From Thalassococcus_A lentus (GTDB lineage: Bacteria; Pseudomonadota; Alphaproteobacteria; Rhodobacterales; Rhodobacteraceae), in the NCBI RefSeq assembly GCF_028023555.1, contig NZ_JAQIOY010000002.1, forward strand, positions 248,001-312,000: DNA of 64,000 bases, in the 5' to 3' direction. A model generated the notes under the pieces. The model was not told where the DNA came from. It searched no databases and worked only from the letters and a program-made list of their open reading frames with translations. The stretch's first letter is position 1. Each line of letters begins with the position of its first letter. Below, piece by piece: positions 17,473 to 26,401 of this stretch. The position numbers were made by a program, and so were the translations under genes.

Positions 17473-19908
17473 ATGCGCAGCAGAACCAAAGCAGTTGTGA
17501 TCGGTGGCGGTATTGCCGGCTGTTCGACACTTTATCATCTCACCCAAGAAGGCTGGGGCGATGTGATGCTTTTGGAACGCGATGAGCTGACATCCGGAAC
17601 CACGTGGCACTCGGCGGCGCAGGTCACCAACTTTGGCATGACCCAGACAATGGTTGGTCTGAAGAGCCATTCCATTGCGCTGTATCAGGATTTGGCCGCG
17701 GACCCCGACTATCCGGTGGGTTATCACTTCGGAGATGGCGGCATTCGTCTGGCCAATACCGAGGCGCAGATGGATGGATACCGGCACTTTGCCTCTATGG
17801 CGCGCGGAATGGGCGTGGAATTCGAGGTGATCGATGCCGAGGAATGCGCACGCCGCCATCCGTTGATTTCCACTGAAAACCTTTTGGGCGGTCTTTGGGA
17901 CCCGTCGGATGGAGATATTGATCCGGCCCAACTGTGTCAGGCCCTTGCGCGCCGCGCCCGTGCAGCTGGCGCCGAAGTGCATAGGAACACGCCCGTTACA
18001 GGCCTGCGGCAGCTCAAGGATGACACGTGGATTGTTGAGACACCAAAGGGTGAAATACACGCCGATGTCGTTGTGAACGCCTGTGGATACAGAGTGAACG
18101 AGGTTGCCGCGATGATGGGCGTGCATCACCCGGTGGCATCAATGGAACACCAGTATTTTGTCACCGAGGAAATCCCGGCCATCAAGGAAGCCGGGCATCG
18201 CATGCCACTGCTGCGTTGCCCGATCTCGGACTACTACAGCCGTCAGGAAAAGAACGGATTGTTGGTCGGGTTCTACGAACAGGACTGCAAGACATGGGGC
18301 ATGGACGGCATCGACCCGAATTTCACCAATGCGCTCTGCCCTGATGATCTGGATCGGGTGACAGACGTTTTGGAAGGAGCGTTCGAACGCATGCCCGCCC
18401 TTATGGAAGTTGGCATCCATACCATCGTCAATGGGCCGATCACTTACACGATTGATGGCGCGCCTCTGGTTGGTCCGGTCCCCGGCAAGCGCAATGCCTA
18501 TTGCATCATCGGTTTGCGTGCCGGACTGGGTGAAGGCGGCGGGCATGGATGGCTGCTGGCTCAGCAAATCGTGCATGGTGAGGCCTGCTACGACACCTGG
18601 ATTCTGGATCCGCGCCGTTTCACGGGGCATGGCAATGTCGAATTGACGGCTCTTAAGGCGATCGAGGACTATCAAAACGAATTCCGTTTTCACTTTCCCC
18701 ACGAACATCGCCCGGCAGGCCGGCCAATGAAAACAACGCCGCTGACGCCTGTTCTGGCCGCCGAGGGCGCGGAATTCACGGTGGTCAACGGCTGGGAACG
18801 GGTCGATTTCATCAAACCGACCGAAGATTTCCACGAAACACTCGGCTTTCGCTTTGCCGAAGCGCACAGCGTGATTGGTGAAGAAGTGCGCGCGGTTCAA
18901 AACAGCGTTGGTTTGGCCGAGGTCAATGGCTTCAACCGGTTTGAGGTTTCGGGCACAGATGCAGCATCCTTTCTGGACCGCATGACGTGTTCCCGTCTGC
19001 CCAAGGGGCCGGGCCGGACTCGTCTTGCCTATCTGCTCAATCAGCACGGAATGATCAAAACCGAAGCGACGCTGACGCATCTTCCTGCCTCTGACCGGGG
19101 GCCAGAGCGCTACTGGTACGGATCGGCTGCCGCGGCTGAAGGGCATGACATGGATTGGCTGACCCAACATGTGCAGCCTGACGAGGATGTTTCAATCCGG
19201 TCTTTGACCAACGATCAGACCATCCTGGTTCTGGCCGGTCCAAAGGCGCGGGATGTTCTGTCGGCCTGTGCGCGAGGGGATTGGTCGGCCAGCGCATTTC
19301 CATGGCTTTCTGCGCGCGAATGCTATGTTGGGATCGCGCCTGCCACGGTTCTGGCCGTCAGTTTTTCCGGAGAACTGGCCTATGAAATCCACGTGCCCAA
19401 TGCGCAGCTCTATTCGGCGTACTTGTCCCTCAGACAAGCGGGGCAAGCGCATGGCTTACGTCTGTTTGGGGCGCGCGCAATTGAGTCGATGCGCATGGAA
19501 AAAGGCTATCTGCATTGGAAAGCGGATCTGCTGACCGAGTTTGATCCGTTTGAAACCGGCTTGGACAGATTTGTCGCCATGGACAAAGGCGATTTCGTCG
19601 GCAAATCCGCGCTTGAAGCCCGCTTGGCCAAGGGTCCGTCACGGCGTCTGGTGACGTTGCAGGTTGAAACGGAGGACCGTTGGGCGCAGCCCGGATCGTC
19701 TGTGATGGTTGAGGATCGCGTGGCCGGAACAGTGACATCCGGAGACTGGGGCCATCGGACCGGTCTCAATCTGGCCTATGCCTTTGTCGAGCCCGCACTG
19801 GCAGAACCCGGAACAAAGGTCGCGCTGGATTTGCTCGGCGATCTAATCAGTGCCACGGTTATCGCGCCCTGCCCCTATGATCCCGAAAACAGCCGGGTCC
19901 GGGCCTGA
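17473..19908 (+). CDS. FAD-dependent oxidoreductase with GcvT domain (dimethylglycine/sarcosine dehydrogenase-like)
   Basis: 811 residues. The N-terminal half is a DAO-type FAD enzyme: dinucleotide-binding VVIGGGIAGCSTLYHL at residues 8-23 and TTWHSAAQ, whose His46 corresponds to the covalent FAD attachment site of this family. A middle FAO_M-type domain follows (GLGEGGGHGW region), then a folate-binding GcvT domain (from about 430) and its barrel domain at the end. Relatives demethylate dimethylglycine, sarcosine or similar N-methyl amines and transfer the C1 unit to tetrahydrofolate. Pairing with the divergent MttB-like gene suggests a route for a methylated amine such as a betaine. Exact substrate unknown. 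Confidence 0.87.
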   Translation: MRSRTKAVVIGGGIAGCSTLYHLTQEGWGDVMLLERDELTSGTTWHSAAQVTNFGMTQTMVGLKSHSIALYQDLAADPDYPVGYHFGDGGIRLANTEAQMDGYRHFASMARGMGVEFEVIDAEECARRHPLISTENLLGGLWDPSDGDIDPAQLCQALARRARAAGAEVHRNTPVTGLRQLKDDTWIVETPKGEIHADVVVNACGYRVNEVAAMMGVHHPVASMEHQYFVTEEIPAIKEAGHRMPLLRCPISDYYSRQEKNGLLVGFYEQDCKTWGMDGIDPNFTNALCPDDLDRVTDVLEGAFERMPALMEVGIHTIVNGPITYTIDGAPLVGPVPGKRNAYCIIGLRAGLGEGGGHGWLLAQQIVHGEACYDTWILDPRRFTGHGNVELTALKAIEDYQNEFRFHFPHEHRPAGRPMKTTPLTPVLAAEGAEFTVVNGWERVDFIKPTEDFHETLGFRFAEAHSVIGEEVRAVQNSVGLAEVNGFNRFEVSGTDAASFLDRMTCSRLPKGPGRTRLAYLLNQHGMIKTEATLTHLPASDRGPERYWYGSAAAAEGHDMDWLTQHVQPDEDVSIRSLTNDQTILVLAGPKARDVLSACARGDWSASAFPWLSARECYVGIAPATVLAVSFSGELAYEIHVPNAQLYSAYLSLRQAGQAHGLRLFGARAIESMRMEKGYLHWKADLLTEFDPFETGLDRFVAMDKGDFVGKSALEARLAKGPSRRLVTLQVETEDRWAQPGSSVMVEDRVAGTVTSGDWGHRTGLNLAYAFVEPALAEPGTKVALDLLGDLISATVIAPCPYDPENSRVRA

Positions 19909-19946
19909 CAGGCAGCACGTGCTCTCACGAAAGCGTCAGCGTCCAA

Positions 19947-19961
19947 CCAAGGTCGCATATG
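19947..19961 (+). promoter_or_regulatory. weak match to the GGTCGTA-type motif upstream of the NosR-like gene
   Basis: CCAAGGTCGCATATG lies 32 bases before the start of the NosR-like gene. It resembles the motif found upstream of the PQQ-alcohol oxidation genes (CCATTGGTCGTATAT at 36075-36061) with GGTCG(C/T)ATAT shared. One core base differs, so chance is a real alternative. Confidence 0.3.
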
Positions 19962-19992
19962 CCCATGTGTCACCCGGGCCTAGGGTGCTGGA

Positions 19993-22104
19993 ATGGGAGG
20001 ACGTCTATCTCTGATCGCGCTGTGTGTGTGGGTTTTGTCTGCGGTTGGTCTTTGGGCCGAAGCCGTCGACCCCGAGCAACTGTCCGAACATATCTTTGCG
20101 CCCATGTCGATGGGCGAGCAGATTAGCGACAACGGTGTCTATGAGCTTTTGAATTCGGGCGGTGCCCATGCGGGCTACGTCTTTCAAACAGAACCAATGG
20201 CACCCCTGCCCGGCTTTTCCGGTGCGCCGATCAACATGCTTGTGGTTCTGGATCTTGAAGGCCGGTTTCTCGACGTAAAACTGCTGAACCACAATGAGCC
20301 AATCTTTGTGTCAGGACTGGGCCAGGCGCCCTTTCATGCCTTTATGGAGCAATATCGCGGGCACTCGATTTCCGACAGTCTGGTAGTGGGCACGCCCTAT
20401 GGCAGTGGCAGCGACGGGTCCGGACTTGTTTATCTGGATGGGGTCACAAAAGCGACGGCTTCGGTGCGCATTGCCCATGAATCAATCCTCGCGGCGGCGC
20501 TGCAGGTCGCTCGCGAAAAGATGGGCGGTGTTGCGGCTGGACCGCCTGCCTTTCCCAACCCTGATGTGGTTGAAGACCTCAGTTTTCAGGACCTGATCGA
20601 TCAGGGACTGATCACCCGACTGACCGTTTCAAATGCCGAAGTACAGGCGTTGTTCCAAGGCACGACATGGGAAGACGACGACCCCGAAGCGCTGGACTAC
20701 CCCGAGGAAACCTATCTCGATCTTTGGATTGCCGATCTGGGGCCAAACTCTATCGCCCGTGCCGTGCTGTCCGAGGATACGCTGGAAGAACTGGAAGACT
20801 TCAAATCCATCTCGACCTTCGATGAGCCGGTTCTGGTGGTGGAAACGGCCCGGCATGGTTTGGTTTCGCCTGAGTTCGTGCGCAACACGGCACCGGATTG
20901 GATTGGCGCTGAACAAAACGGGTTCCCCGTGTCGCTTCGTGATGCGGATCTTTTTGTCGAATTGCACGACGATGTGCCCGATGCCCTGCATGACGGAACC
21001 GCGCTGATCCTGCGCACGGATCGACGGTTGGGGTTTGACCCGGCTTCAGAATGGGTCATGACGGTAAAGGCCAATCGCGAACATGGGATGTTTCAACCCG
21101 AGGTCGGCTCAGTCACGCTTTCGACCTCGGTCAAGACCGACGAACGGTTCTTTTCCCGGCCAGGCGTGGTGAAGCGTCTGACCCCATTCGAAGAAGCGTT
21201 ACGCGGGCGCTGGAATGATCTGGTGGCGCTTGCTGCCTTGCTTGCCGTGCTCGTCATGGGTTTGCTTTTTGCCCAGTCGCGCATTGCCGGATTGCGCGGA
21301 TTCACCCCCCTTCGCCTGTCGGTTCTTGCGATCATTTTGGGGTTTGTCGGCTGGTGGGGGCAAGGACAGCTTAGCATTGTGACACCGCTGGCGGCCCTGC
21401 AGACGGCCATGTCCGGCGGAAGCTACGCCTTCCTGCTTTACGATCCTTTTTCGCTTCTTGTCTGGGCTGTTGCGATCGGCGGGTTTTTCCTGTGGGGCCG
21501 CGGTCTGTTTTGTGGATGGCTTTGCCCCTTTGGCGCGCTGCAAGAGTTTGCCCATCACATTGGCAGACTGCTCAGGCTGCCCCGGATCGAACCATCGCGC
21601 CTTTGGGATCAACGCCTGAAATCGCTCAAATACGTGGCTTTGGCGGGGCTCGTTGCGGTGACAGTCTTTGTACCGAGCTATATGGACAAGGCCGCCGAAA
21701 TCGAACCTTTCAAAACGGCAATCACCACGTTCTTTGTGCGCGAATGGTATTACGCGGCTTACGCAGCGCTATGGCTGGTTTTGGGGCTGTTCGTGTTCAA
21801 AGGGTTTTGCCGATACCTCTGTCCGCTTGGTGCCTTGATGGCACTGGGTGGCATGCTTCGCTTGCGCCGCTGGATCCCACGCAGGATCGAATGCGGCTCA
21901 CCCTGTCAGCTTTGCGCAGTGAAGTGCAACTATGGCGCCATCCGCAAAACCGGCGATATCCAGTATGACGAATGCTTCCAGTGTCTGGATTGCGTAACGA
22001 TCCACGATGACGATGCTCAGTGTGTTCCGCTGATCTTGCAGGGCCGCGCTGAGAAACGTGCGCCCCGTGCGACCGGACATCCCAATCAGGTGCCTGCCGA
22101 ATGA
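19993..22104 (+). CDS. NosR-like membrane flavo/iron-sulfur protein
   Basis: 703 residues. A signal-anchor is followed by a periplasmic FMN-binding domain with the flavinylation motif DGVTKATAS (Thr155 as the likely FMN-bearing residue, at 149-157). Several membrane segments follow from about 405, with NapH/NosR-type motifs CGWLCPFGALQE and CRYLCPLGALMA, then a ferredoxin-type cytoplasmic tail with CGSPCQLCAVKCNYGAI and CFQCLDC. NosR moves electrons from the quinol side to N2O reductase. No nosZ, nosD, nosF or nosY is in the window, so the acceptor here may be another periplasmic enzyme. It overlaps the ApbE gene by 4 bases, which would supply the FMN. Confidence 0.85.
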   Translation: MGGRLSLIALCVWVLSAVGLWAEAVDPEQLSEHIFAPMSMGEQISDNGVYELLNSGGAHAGYVFQTEPMAPLPGFSGAPINMLVVLDLEGRFLDVKLLNHNEPIFVSGLGQAPFHAFMEQYRGHSISDSLVVGTPYGSGSDGSGLVYLDGVTKATASVRIAHESILAAALQVAREKMGGVAAGPPAFPNPDVVEDLSFQDLIDQGLITRLTVSNAEVQALFQGTTWEDDDPEALDYPEETYLDLWIADLGPNSIARAVLSEDTLEELEDFKSISTFDEPVLVVETARHGLVSPEFVRNTAPDWIGAEQNGFPVSLRDADLFVELHDDVPDALHDGTALILRTDRRLGFDPASEWVMTVKANREHGMFQPEVGSVTLSTSVKTDERFFSRPGVVKRLTPFEEALRGRWNDLVALAALLAVLVMGLLFAQSRIAGLRGFTPLRLSVLAIILGFVGWWGQGQLSIVTPLAALQTAMSGGSYAFLLYDPFSLLVWAVAIGGFFLWGRGLFCGWLCPFGALQEFAHHIGRLLRLPRIEPSRLWDQRLKSLKYVALAGLVAVTVFVPSYMDKAAEIEPFKTAITTFFVREWYYAAYAALWLVLGLFVFKGFCRYLCPLGALMALGGMLRLRRWIPRRIECGSPCQLCAVKCNYGAIRKTGDIQYDECFQCLDCVTIHDDDAQCVPLILQGRAEKRAPRATGHPNQVPAE

Positions 22105-22979
22105 TGAACCGCCGCCGATTTCTGAGCCTCAGCGCCGCCTTTGCCTGCGCGCCTCGTCTGGCACAGGCCCAAACCTGGTCCGGATATGCGTTGGGGGCCG
22201 ACGTCGCGATCACGCTCAGCGGTCCGAGACAATTGGTGGACGCGGAATTGCAGGCAATCCCGGAACGGATCAATGAACTGGAAAACCGTTTCAGTCTGTA
22301 TAGACCGGGTTCAGATCTGAGCCGCCTCAATCGGGATGGCTGGATCTGGACCGACGCTGCCTTTTCAGACCTGATCAAAGCAGCCGATACAGCCCATGGG
22401 CTGTCAGATGGCCTGTTTGATCCAACGGTTCAGTCGCTTTGGTCAGCCTTGGCCACCGGTGCCGATCCCGAACCTGCCCGCCAGCTGATTGGTTGGCATA
22501 AGGTCCGGCATGATCCTTTGGGCAAACTCCGGATCGAACCGGGCCAGAAACTGACGTTCAACGGGATAGCGCAGGGCTATGTTACCGACGTCATCCGCAA
22601 TAGACTCAAGGCTCGTGGATTTGAGCGCGCTCTGATCAATATCGGGGAATACTCTGCAATCGGTGGGCCATTCCGGCTGGGTTTGTCTGACCCCGAACAT
22701 GGGATTTTGGGGCAGCGAACGCTGCGCCACGGCGCCCTTGCAACATCCAGTCCCAGCGCCCTGCCGCTTGGGTCCGGTGCGACCCATATCCTTGGCCCAC
22801 AAGGCCAAAGCCCGATCTGGTCAACCGTCAGTATCGAAGGCCCAACGGCCGTAATGGCCGATGCGCTGTCTACCGCGGCCGTGTTCATGACCCAGACGCA
22901 GTTGGTGCGGCTGAAAAAAGCCGCCGCGCTTTATCGGATTACGGTGGTCGGACCGGAAGGCGATCTGCGCAGCATCTAA
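22101..22979 (+). CDS. apbE: ApbE/NosX family FAD:protein FMN transferase
   Basis: 292 residues. ApbE attaches FMN from FAD to Thr residues of exported proteins. The N-terminus has a twin-arginine type signal (NRRRFLSLSAAFA), as in NosX, so it is exported folded. Family landmarks are ELENRFSLYRPGSDLSRLNRDG, SDGLFDPTVQSLW, GIAQGYVTDVI, ALINIGEYSAIGG and DALSTAAVFM. ATGA overlap with the NosR-like gene argues that it modifies that protein at Thr155. Two ATG codons (22101, 22104) are possible starts. Confidence 0.9.
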   Translation: MMNRRRFLSLSAAFACAPRLAQAQTWSGYALGADVAITLSGPRQLVDAELQAIPERINELENRFSLYRPGSDLSRLNRDGWIWTDAAFSDLIKAADTAHGLSDGLFDPTVQSLWSALATGADPEPARQLIGWHKVRHDPLGKLRIEPGQKLTFNGIAQGYVTDVIRNRLKARGFERALINIGEYSAIGGPFRLGLSDPEHGILGQRTLRHGALATSSPSALPLGSGATHILGPQGQSPIWSTVSIEGPTAVMADALSTAAVFMTQTQLVRLKKAAALYRITVVGPEGDLRSI

Positions 22980-23005
22980 GACAGCAGGACATGCTGAATA
23001 AAACA

Positions 23006-23033
23006 AAAGCCCCAAGGTTTCCCTCGGGGCTTT
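23006..23033. terminator. bidirectional terminator between apbE and coxM
   Basis: Stem AAAGCCCC (23006-23013) pairs with GGGGCTTT (23026-23033) around a 12-base loop. It lies between two convergent genes and has A/T tails on both sides, so it can serve both directions. Confidence 0.8.
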
Positions 23034-23056
23034 GTCATTTTGAAAATTAGGCTGGA

Positions 23057-23842
23057 TCAGCTCGCAGCTGCGACGGCCCGTTTTGTCATCACGCCAACCA
23101 GATGCGCGCGGTAGTCACCGCTGGCATGCAGATCGGAAATCATACCGTCGCCGGATGGCGCCGCAGGTACGGCATCAGCGGAGAAATTCGCGGAAAGAGC
23201 CGCTTCTGCTTCGGACCAGCGATAGACGCCTTCCTCGGATGCGCCGGTCACTGCGACACGAACACCATCCGCGTATTTGGCCACAAAGACACCGACCAGA
23301 GCAAAGCGCGAGGCTGGCTGTTCGAACTTCATGTAAGACGCCTTCTCAGGCACCGGGAAGCGAACTTCGGTGATGATTTCACCTTCGTCCAGTGCCGTTG
23401 CGAACATGCCTTGGAAATAGTCGTCTGCTGCAATCTCGCGCTTGTTGGTCACGATGGTTGCGCCTGATCCAAGCGCTGCCGATGGATAGCAGGCCGACGG
23501 GTCGTTGTTGGCCAGCGAGCCACCGATGGTTCCGCGGTTGCGAACTGCCGGGTCGCCAATGTTGCCAGCCAGCGCCGCCAGCGCCGCATAGGCACCCGCT
23601 TCGGCTGCGACGGTGGCATGTGTTGTGCCGCCGCCAATGGCCAAAGAACCATCGTCCGCCGTGCAAACACCCTTCATCTCAGTAATGCCTGCAAGGCTTA
23701 CCAAGACCGATGGAGAAGCCAGACGCTGTTTGAGCGTTGGGATCAGTGTCTGACCGCCACCCAAAGCCTGCGCTTCGTCCTGGCCCAATGCCTTTGCCGC
23801 ATCTGCGACGGTGCTGGGGCTTTCCATATCGAATGAGTACAT
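23057..23842 (-). CDS. FAD-binding medium subunit of a molybdenum hydroxylase (CoxM-like)
   Basis: 261 residues. The FAD_binding_5 domain shows ALGGGQTLIPTLKQRLASP and GTIGGSLANNDPSACYP with the flavin-binding motifs, followed by the CO_deh_flav_C region. This is the M subunit that passes electrons from the 2Fe-2S subunit to the acceptor in CO dehydrogenase/aldehyde oxidase enzymes. The ATG at 23842 follows a GGAGG site; a longer in-frame start extends into the upstream intergenic repeat and is not credible. It is the last gene of the operon coxG-S-L-M, 100 bases after coxL, with a palindromic repeat between. Confidence 0.88.
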   Translation of the reverse strand: MYSFDMESPSTVADAAKALGQDEAQALGGGQTLIPTLKQRLASPSVLVSLAGITEMKGVCTADDGSLAIGGGTTHATVAAEAGAYAALAALAGNIGDPAVRNRGTIGGSLANNDPSACYPSAALGSGATIVTNKREIAADDYFQGMFATALDEGEIITEVRFPVPEKASYMKFEQPASRFALVGVFVAKYADGVRVAVTGASEEGVYRWSEAEAALSANFSADAVPAAPSGDGMISDLHASGDYRAHLVGVMTKRAVAAAS

Positions 23843-23884
23843 CTTGTCTTCCTCCCTTGAACTTCTGAAGAGCCCTGCCCTTCG

Positions 23885-23930
23885 TTGGTTCAAAAATACT
23901 TTGGGGGTCCGGGGGCAAAGCCCCCGGTCC
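23885..23930 (+). repeat. interspersed GC-rich palindromic repeat, copy 1
   Basis: Between coxL and coxM. TCAAAAATACTTTGGGGGTCC is followed by the hairpin CCGGGGGC-AAA-GCCCCCGG (23909-23927). The same arrangement is found at 30592-30641 and, reversed, at 59636-59682. Intergenic elements of this look are widespread in Rhodobacterales; function unknown. It has no T-run, so it is not a standard terminator. Confidence 0.75.
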
Positions 23931-23942
23931 TGTCCTTCATGA

Positions 23943-26309
23943 TCAGCCGTTCATCGCTTCCCAAACACGCTGCGGCGTGGCTGGCATGTCGATGTGGTCA
24001 ACCTGGTGGCCACCAGACTGCAATGCATCCACGATCGCGTTGATCACGGTCGGAGGCGATCCGATCGCACCGGCCTCACCGCAGCCTTTCACGCCCAATG
24101 GATTGTGCGTGCAAGGCGTCTGGCAGGAATGGTCGACCCGGTAGTTGGCCATATTCGGCAGATCGTCCGCGCGTGGCATCGCGTAGTCCATGTAGGACGC
24201 GCTCAGCAACTGGCCGTTTTCGTCATAGGCACAGTTTTCCAGAAGCGCCTGACCGATGCCCTGGGCAATGCCGCCGTGCACCTGACCTTCGACGATCATC
24301 GGGTTGATCACGTTGCCAAAGTCGTCTGCCGACACAAAGGCCACCAGATCAACAGCGCCAGTATCCGGGTCCACTTCGACCTCGCAGGCATAGGCGCCAG
24401 CAGGATAGGTGAAGTTAGCCGGATCGTAGAAGGCTGTCTCTTCGAGGCCGGGCTCGATGTCTTCCAGCGGGTAGTTGTGCGGAACATATGCCGCAAGGGT
24501 CACATCGCCCCAAGCAACCGACTTGTCGGTGCCTGCAACGCTGAACTGGCCGTCTTTCAGCTCGATGTCAGCCTCAGAGGCCTCCAGCAAGTGAGAGGCG
24601 ATCTTCTTGGCCTTGTTGATGATCTTCTCAGTAGCTCGAACCATGGCCGACCCGCAGACCGCGATAGAACGCGAGCCATATGTGCCCATGCCAAACGGGA
24701 TCTTCGAGCTGTCACCATGCACGATGTCGATCATATTCTCGTCGATACCGAGCATTTCAGCCACAACCTGCGGGAAGGCTGTCTCATGCCCCTGCCCGTG
24801 GCTGTGAGCGCCGACCATCACCGAGATGGAGCCAGTGGCATTCACCCGCACGGTTGCCGCGTCATACAGACCCGCACGAGCGCCCAGCTGACCCACGAGG
24901 TTCGATGGCGCGATGCCGCAAGCCTCGATAAAGCAGTTGATACCAAGACCGCGGAGCTTGCCGCGCTTTTCACTTTCGGCGCGGCGGGCGGCAAAGCCGT
25001 TCACGTCGATCAGCTCTTCCATCTTGTCCATGGTCGCGTGGTAATCGCCAGTGTCATATTCCACCGCCACAGGTGTGGCATAGGGGAACTGAGTGACAAA
25101 GTTCTGGCGGCGCAGTGCGATCGGGTCCAGACCCAATTCACGGGCGGCTTTGTCGATGACCCGTTCAAGCTGGAACGTTGCTTCTGGACGACCCGCACCG
25201 CGATACGCATCCACCGGAACGGTGGTTGTGAACACGGCTTTCACGTTCACCTGAACATTAGGCGTCTTGTAGTTGCCGGCCATCAGCGTGCCGTGCAGCC
25301 ATGTGGGAACCGACGGGGCAAAGGTGGACAGATAGGCGCCCATGTTTGCGTAGGTATCGGTGTGCACTGCGGTAAAGTTGTTGTCCTTATCCAGCGCCAG
25401 CTTGATGGTGGTGACGTGGTCACGGCCATGGGCGTCAGACATGAAGGCCTCAGAGCGGCTCGCCGTCCACTTGACCGCACGGTTGCAGGCTTTGGCCGCA
25501 AAAGTGCAGAACGCCTCTTCGGCATAGTGGAAGATCTTGGTGCCGAAACCGCCGCCAACGTCAGGAGCGACAACGCGAAGCTTGTGCTCGGGAATGCCCA
25601 GAACAAACGCGCCCATCAGCAGCCTGATCACATGCGGGTTCTGGCTTGTGGTATAGAGCGTGCTTTCATCATTGGCGCGGCTGTAGTCGCCGACCGCAAC
25701 GCGCGGCTCCATCGGGTTCGCGACCATCCGCTGGTTGACCAGTTCAAGCGTGGTGACATGCGCCGCTTCTGCGAATGCTTTCTCTACGGCCTCTGTCTCA
25801 CTGCCGAACTGCCAGTCATAGCACAGGTTGGACGACAGATCGTCGTGCACCTTGGCCCCGCCTGCCACCGCTGCTTTCATGTCAACGACAGGATCGAGTT
25901 CGGTGATGTCCAGTTCAATGGCTTCGGCGGCATTGCGCGCCTCTTCCAGACTGTCGGCCACAACGGCCGCGATCGGATCACCAACGTGGCGCACTTTGCC
26001 CTGGGCCAGAACCGGGTGGGCCGGCTCTTGCATGGGTTCGCCATTTTTATCGGTGACCTGCCAGCCGCAGGGCAATCCACCCACGCCTTCAAAGTCGGCG
26101 CCGGTAAAGATGCGCACAACACCGGGCATGCCTTCGGCCGCCGAAGTGTTGATCCCGTTGATCGTGCCATGCGCCACGTCAGAACGCAGGAAATGCACAT
26201 AGGCCTGGCCATGTACGTTGATGTCGTCTGTGTAGTTGCCCGCGCCTGTCAGAAAGCGCACGTCTTCGCGCCGCTTCGTGCTGGCGCCGATGCCTTGATC
26301 TTTTGGCAT
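23943..26309 (-). CDS. molybdopterin large subunit, form II CO dehydrogenase/aldehyde oxidase type (CoxL-like)
   Basis: 788 residues, full length. The large subunit of the xanthine oxidase family holds the molybdenum cofactor. The active-site loop reads AYRGAGR (368-374), the signature of form II enzymes; form I CO dehydrogenase has AYRCSFR with the S-Cu ligand cysteine. Other landmarks: DVGGGFGTK, VGAHSHGQGHETAFPQ and the C-terminal GVKGCGEAGAIGSPP holding the catalytic Glu. Form II enzymes are poor or doubtful CO oxidisers; aldehydes are more probable substrates, which fits the alcohol oxidation genes beside it. ATG 26309 follows GGAGG. Confidence 0.92.
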   Translation of the reverse strand: MPKDQGIGASTKRREDVRFLTGAGNYTDDINVHGQAYVHFLRSDVAHGTINGINTSAAEGMPGVVRIFTGADFEGVGGLPCGWQVTDKNGEPMQEPAHPVLAQGKVRHVGDPIAAVVADSLEEARNAAEAIELDITELDPVVDMKAAVAGGAKVHDDLSSNLCYDWQFGSETEAVEKAFAEAAHVTTLELVNQRMVANPMEPRVAVGDYSRANDESTLYTTSQNPHVIRLLMGAFVLGIPEHKLRVVAPDVGGGFGTKIFHYAEEAFCTFAAKACNRAVKWTASRSEAFMSDAHGRDHVTTIKLALDKDNNFTAVHTDTYANMGAYLSTFAPSVPTWLHGTLMAGNYKTPNVQVNVKAVFTTTVPVDAYRGAGRPEATFQLERVIDKAARELGLDPIALRRQNFVTQFPYATPVAVEYDTGDYHATMDKMEELIDVNGFAARRAESEKRGKLRGLGINCFIEACGIAPSNLVGQLGARAGLYDAATVRVNATGSISVMVGAHSHGQGHETAFPQVVAEMLGIDENMIDIVHGDSSKIPFGMGTYGSRSIAVCGSAMVRATEKIINKAKKIASHLLEASEADIELKDGQFSVAGTDKSVAWGDVTLAAYVPHNYPLEDIEPGLEETAFYDPANFTYPAGAYACEVEVDPDTGAVDLVAFVSADDFGNVINPMIVEGQVHGGIAQGIGQALLENCAYDENGQLLSASYMDYAMPRADDLPNMANYRVDHSCQTPCTHNPLGVKGCGEAGAIGSPPTVINAIVDALQSGGHQVDHIDMPATPQRVWEAMNG

Positions 26310-26373
26310 GTCATTCCTCCCTTGGGTCGGTGCGTTTCGTCGCGCACCTTACAACTGGGTTAAGTCCGTCTGA

Positions 26374-26389
26374 CGCGTGAATTCACGCG
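26374..26389. repeat. 16-base perfect palindrome between coxS and coxL
   Basis: CGCGTGAATTCACGCG is perfectly symmetrical and lies in the 92-base gap between the two operon genes, just upstream of coxL on its strand. It may act in mRNA processing, as an operator for an internal promoter, or as a stabilising hairpin. No T-run follows. Confidence 0.6.
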
Positions 26390-26401
26390 CCGCGTTGCCC
26401 G

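Noticed and set aside
19993..22979. Denitrification (nitrous oxide reductase) cluster
   Set aside because: Only the NosR-like and ApbE genes are present; nosZ and the maturation genes are absent from the window.
23994..26363. A 789-codon open frame on the plus strand over coxL
   Set aside because: It is antisense to the well-matched CoxL gene and arises from high GC at third positions; its translation shows no family pattern.
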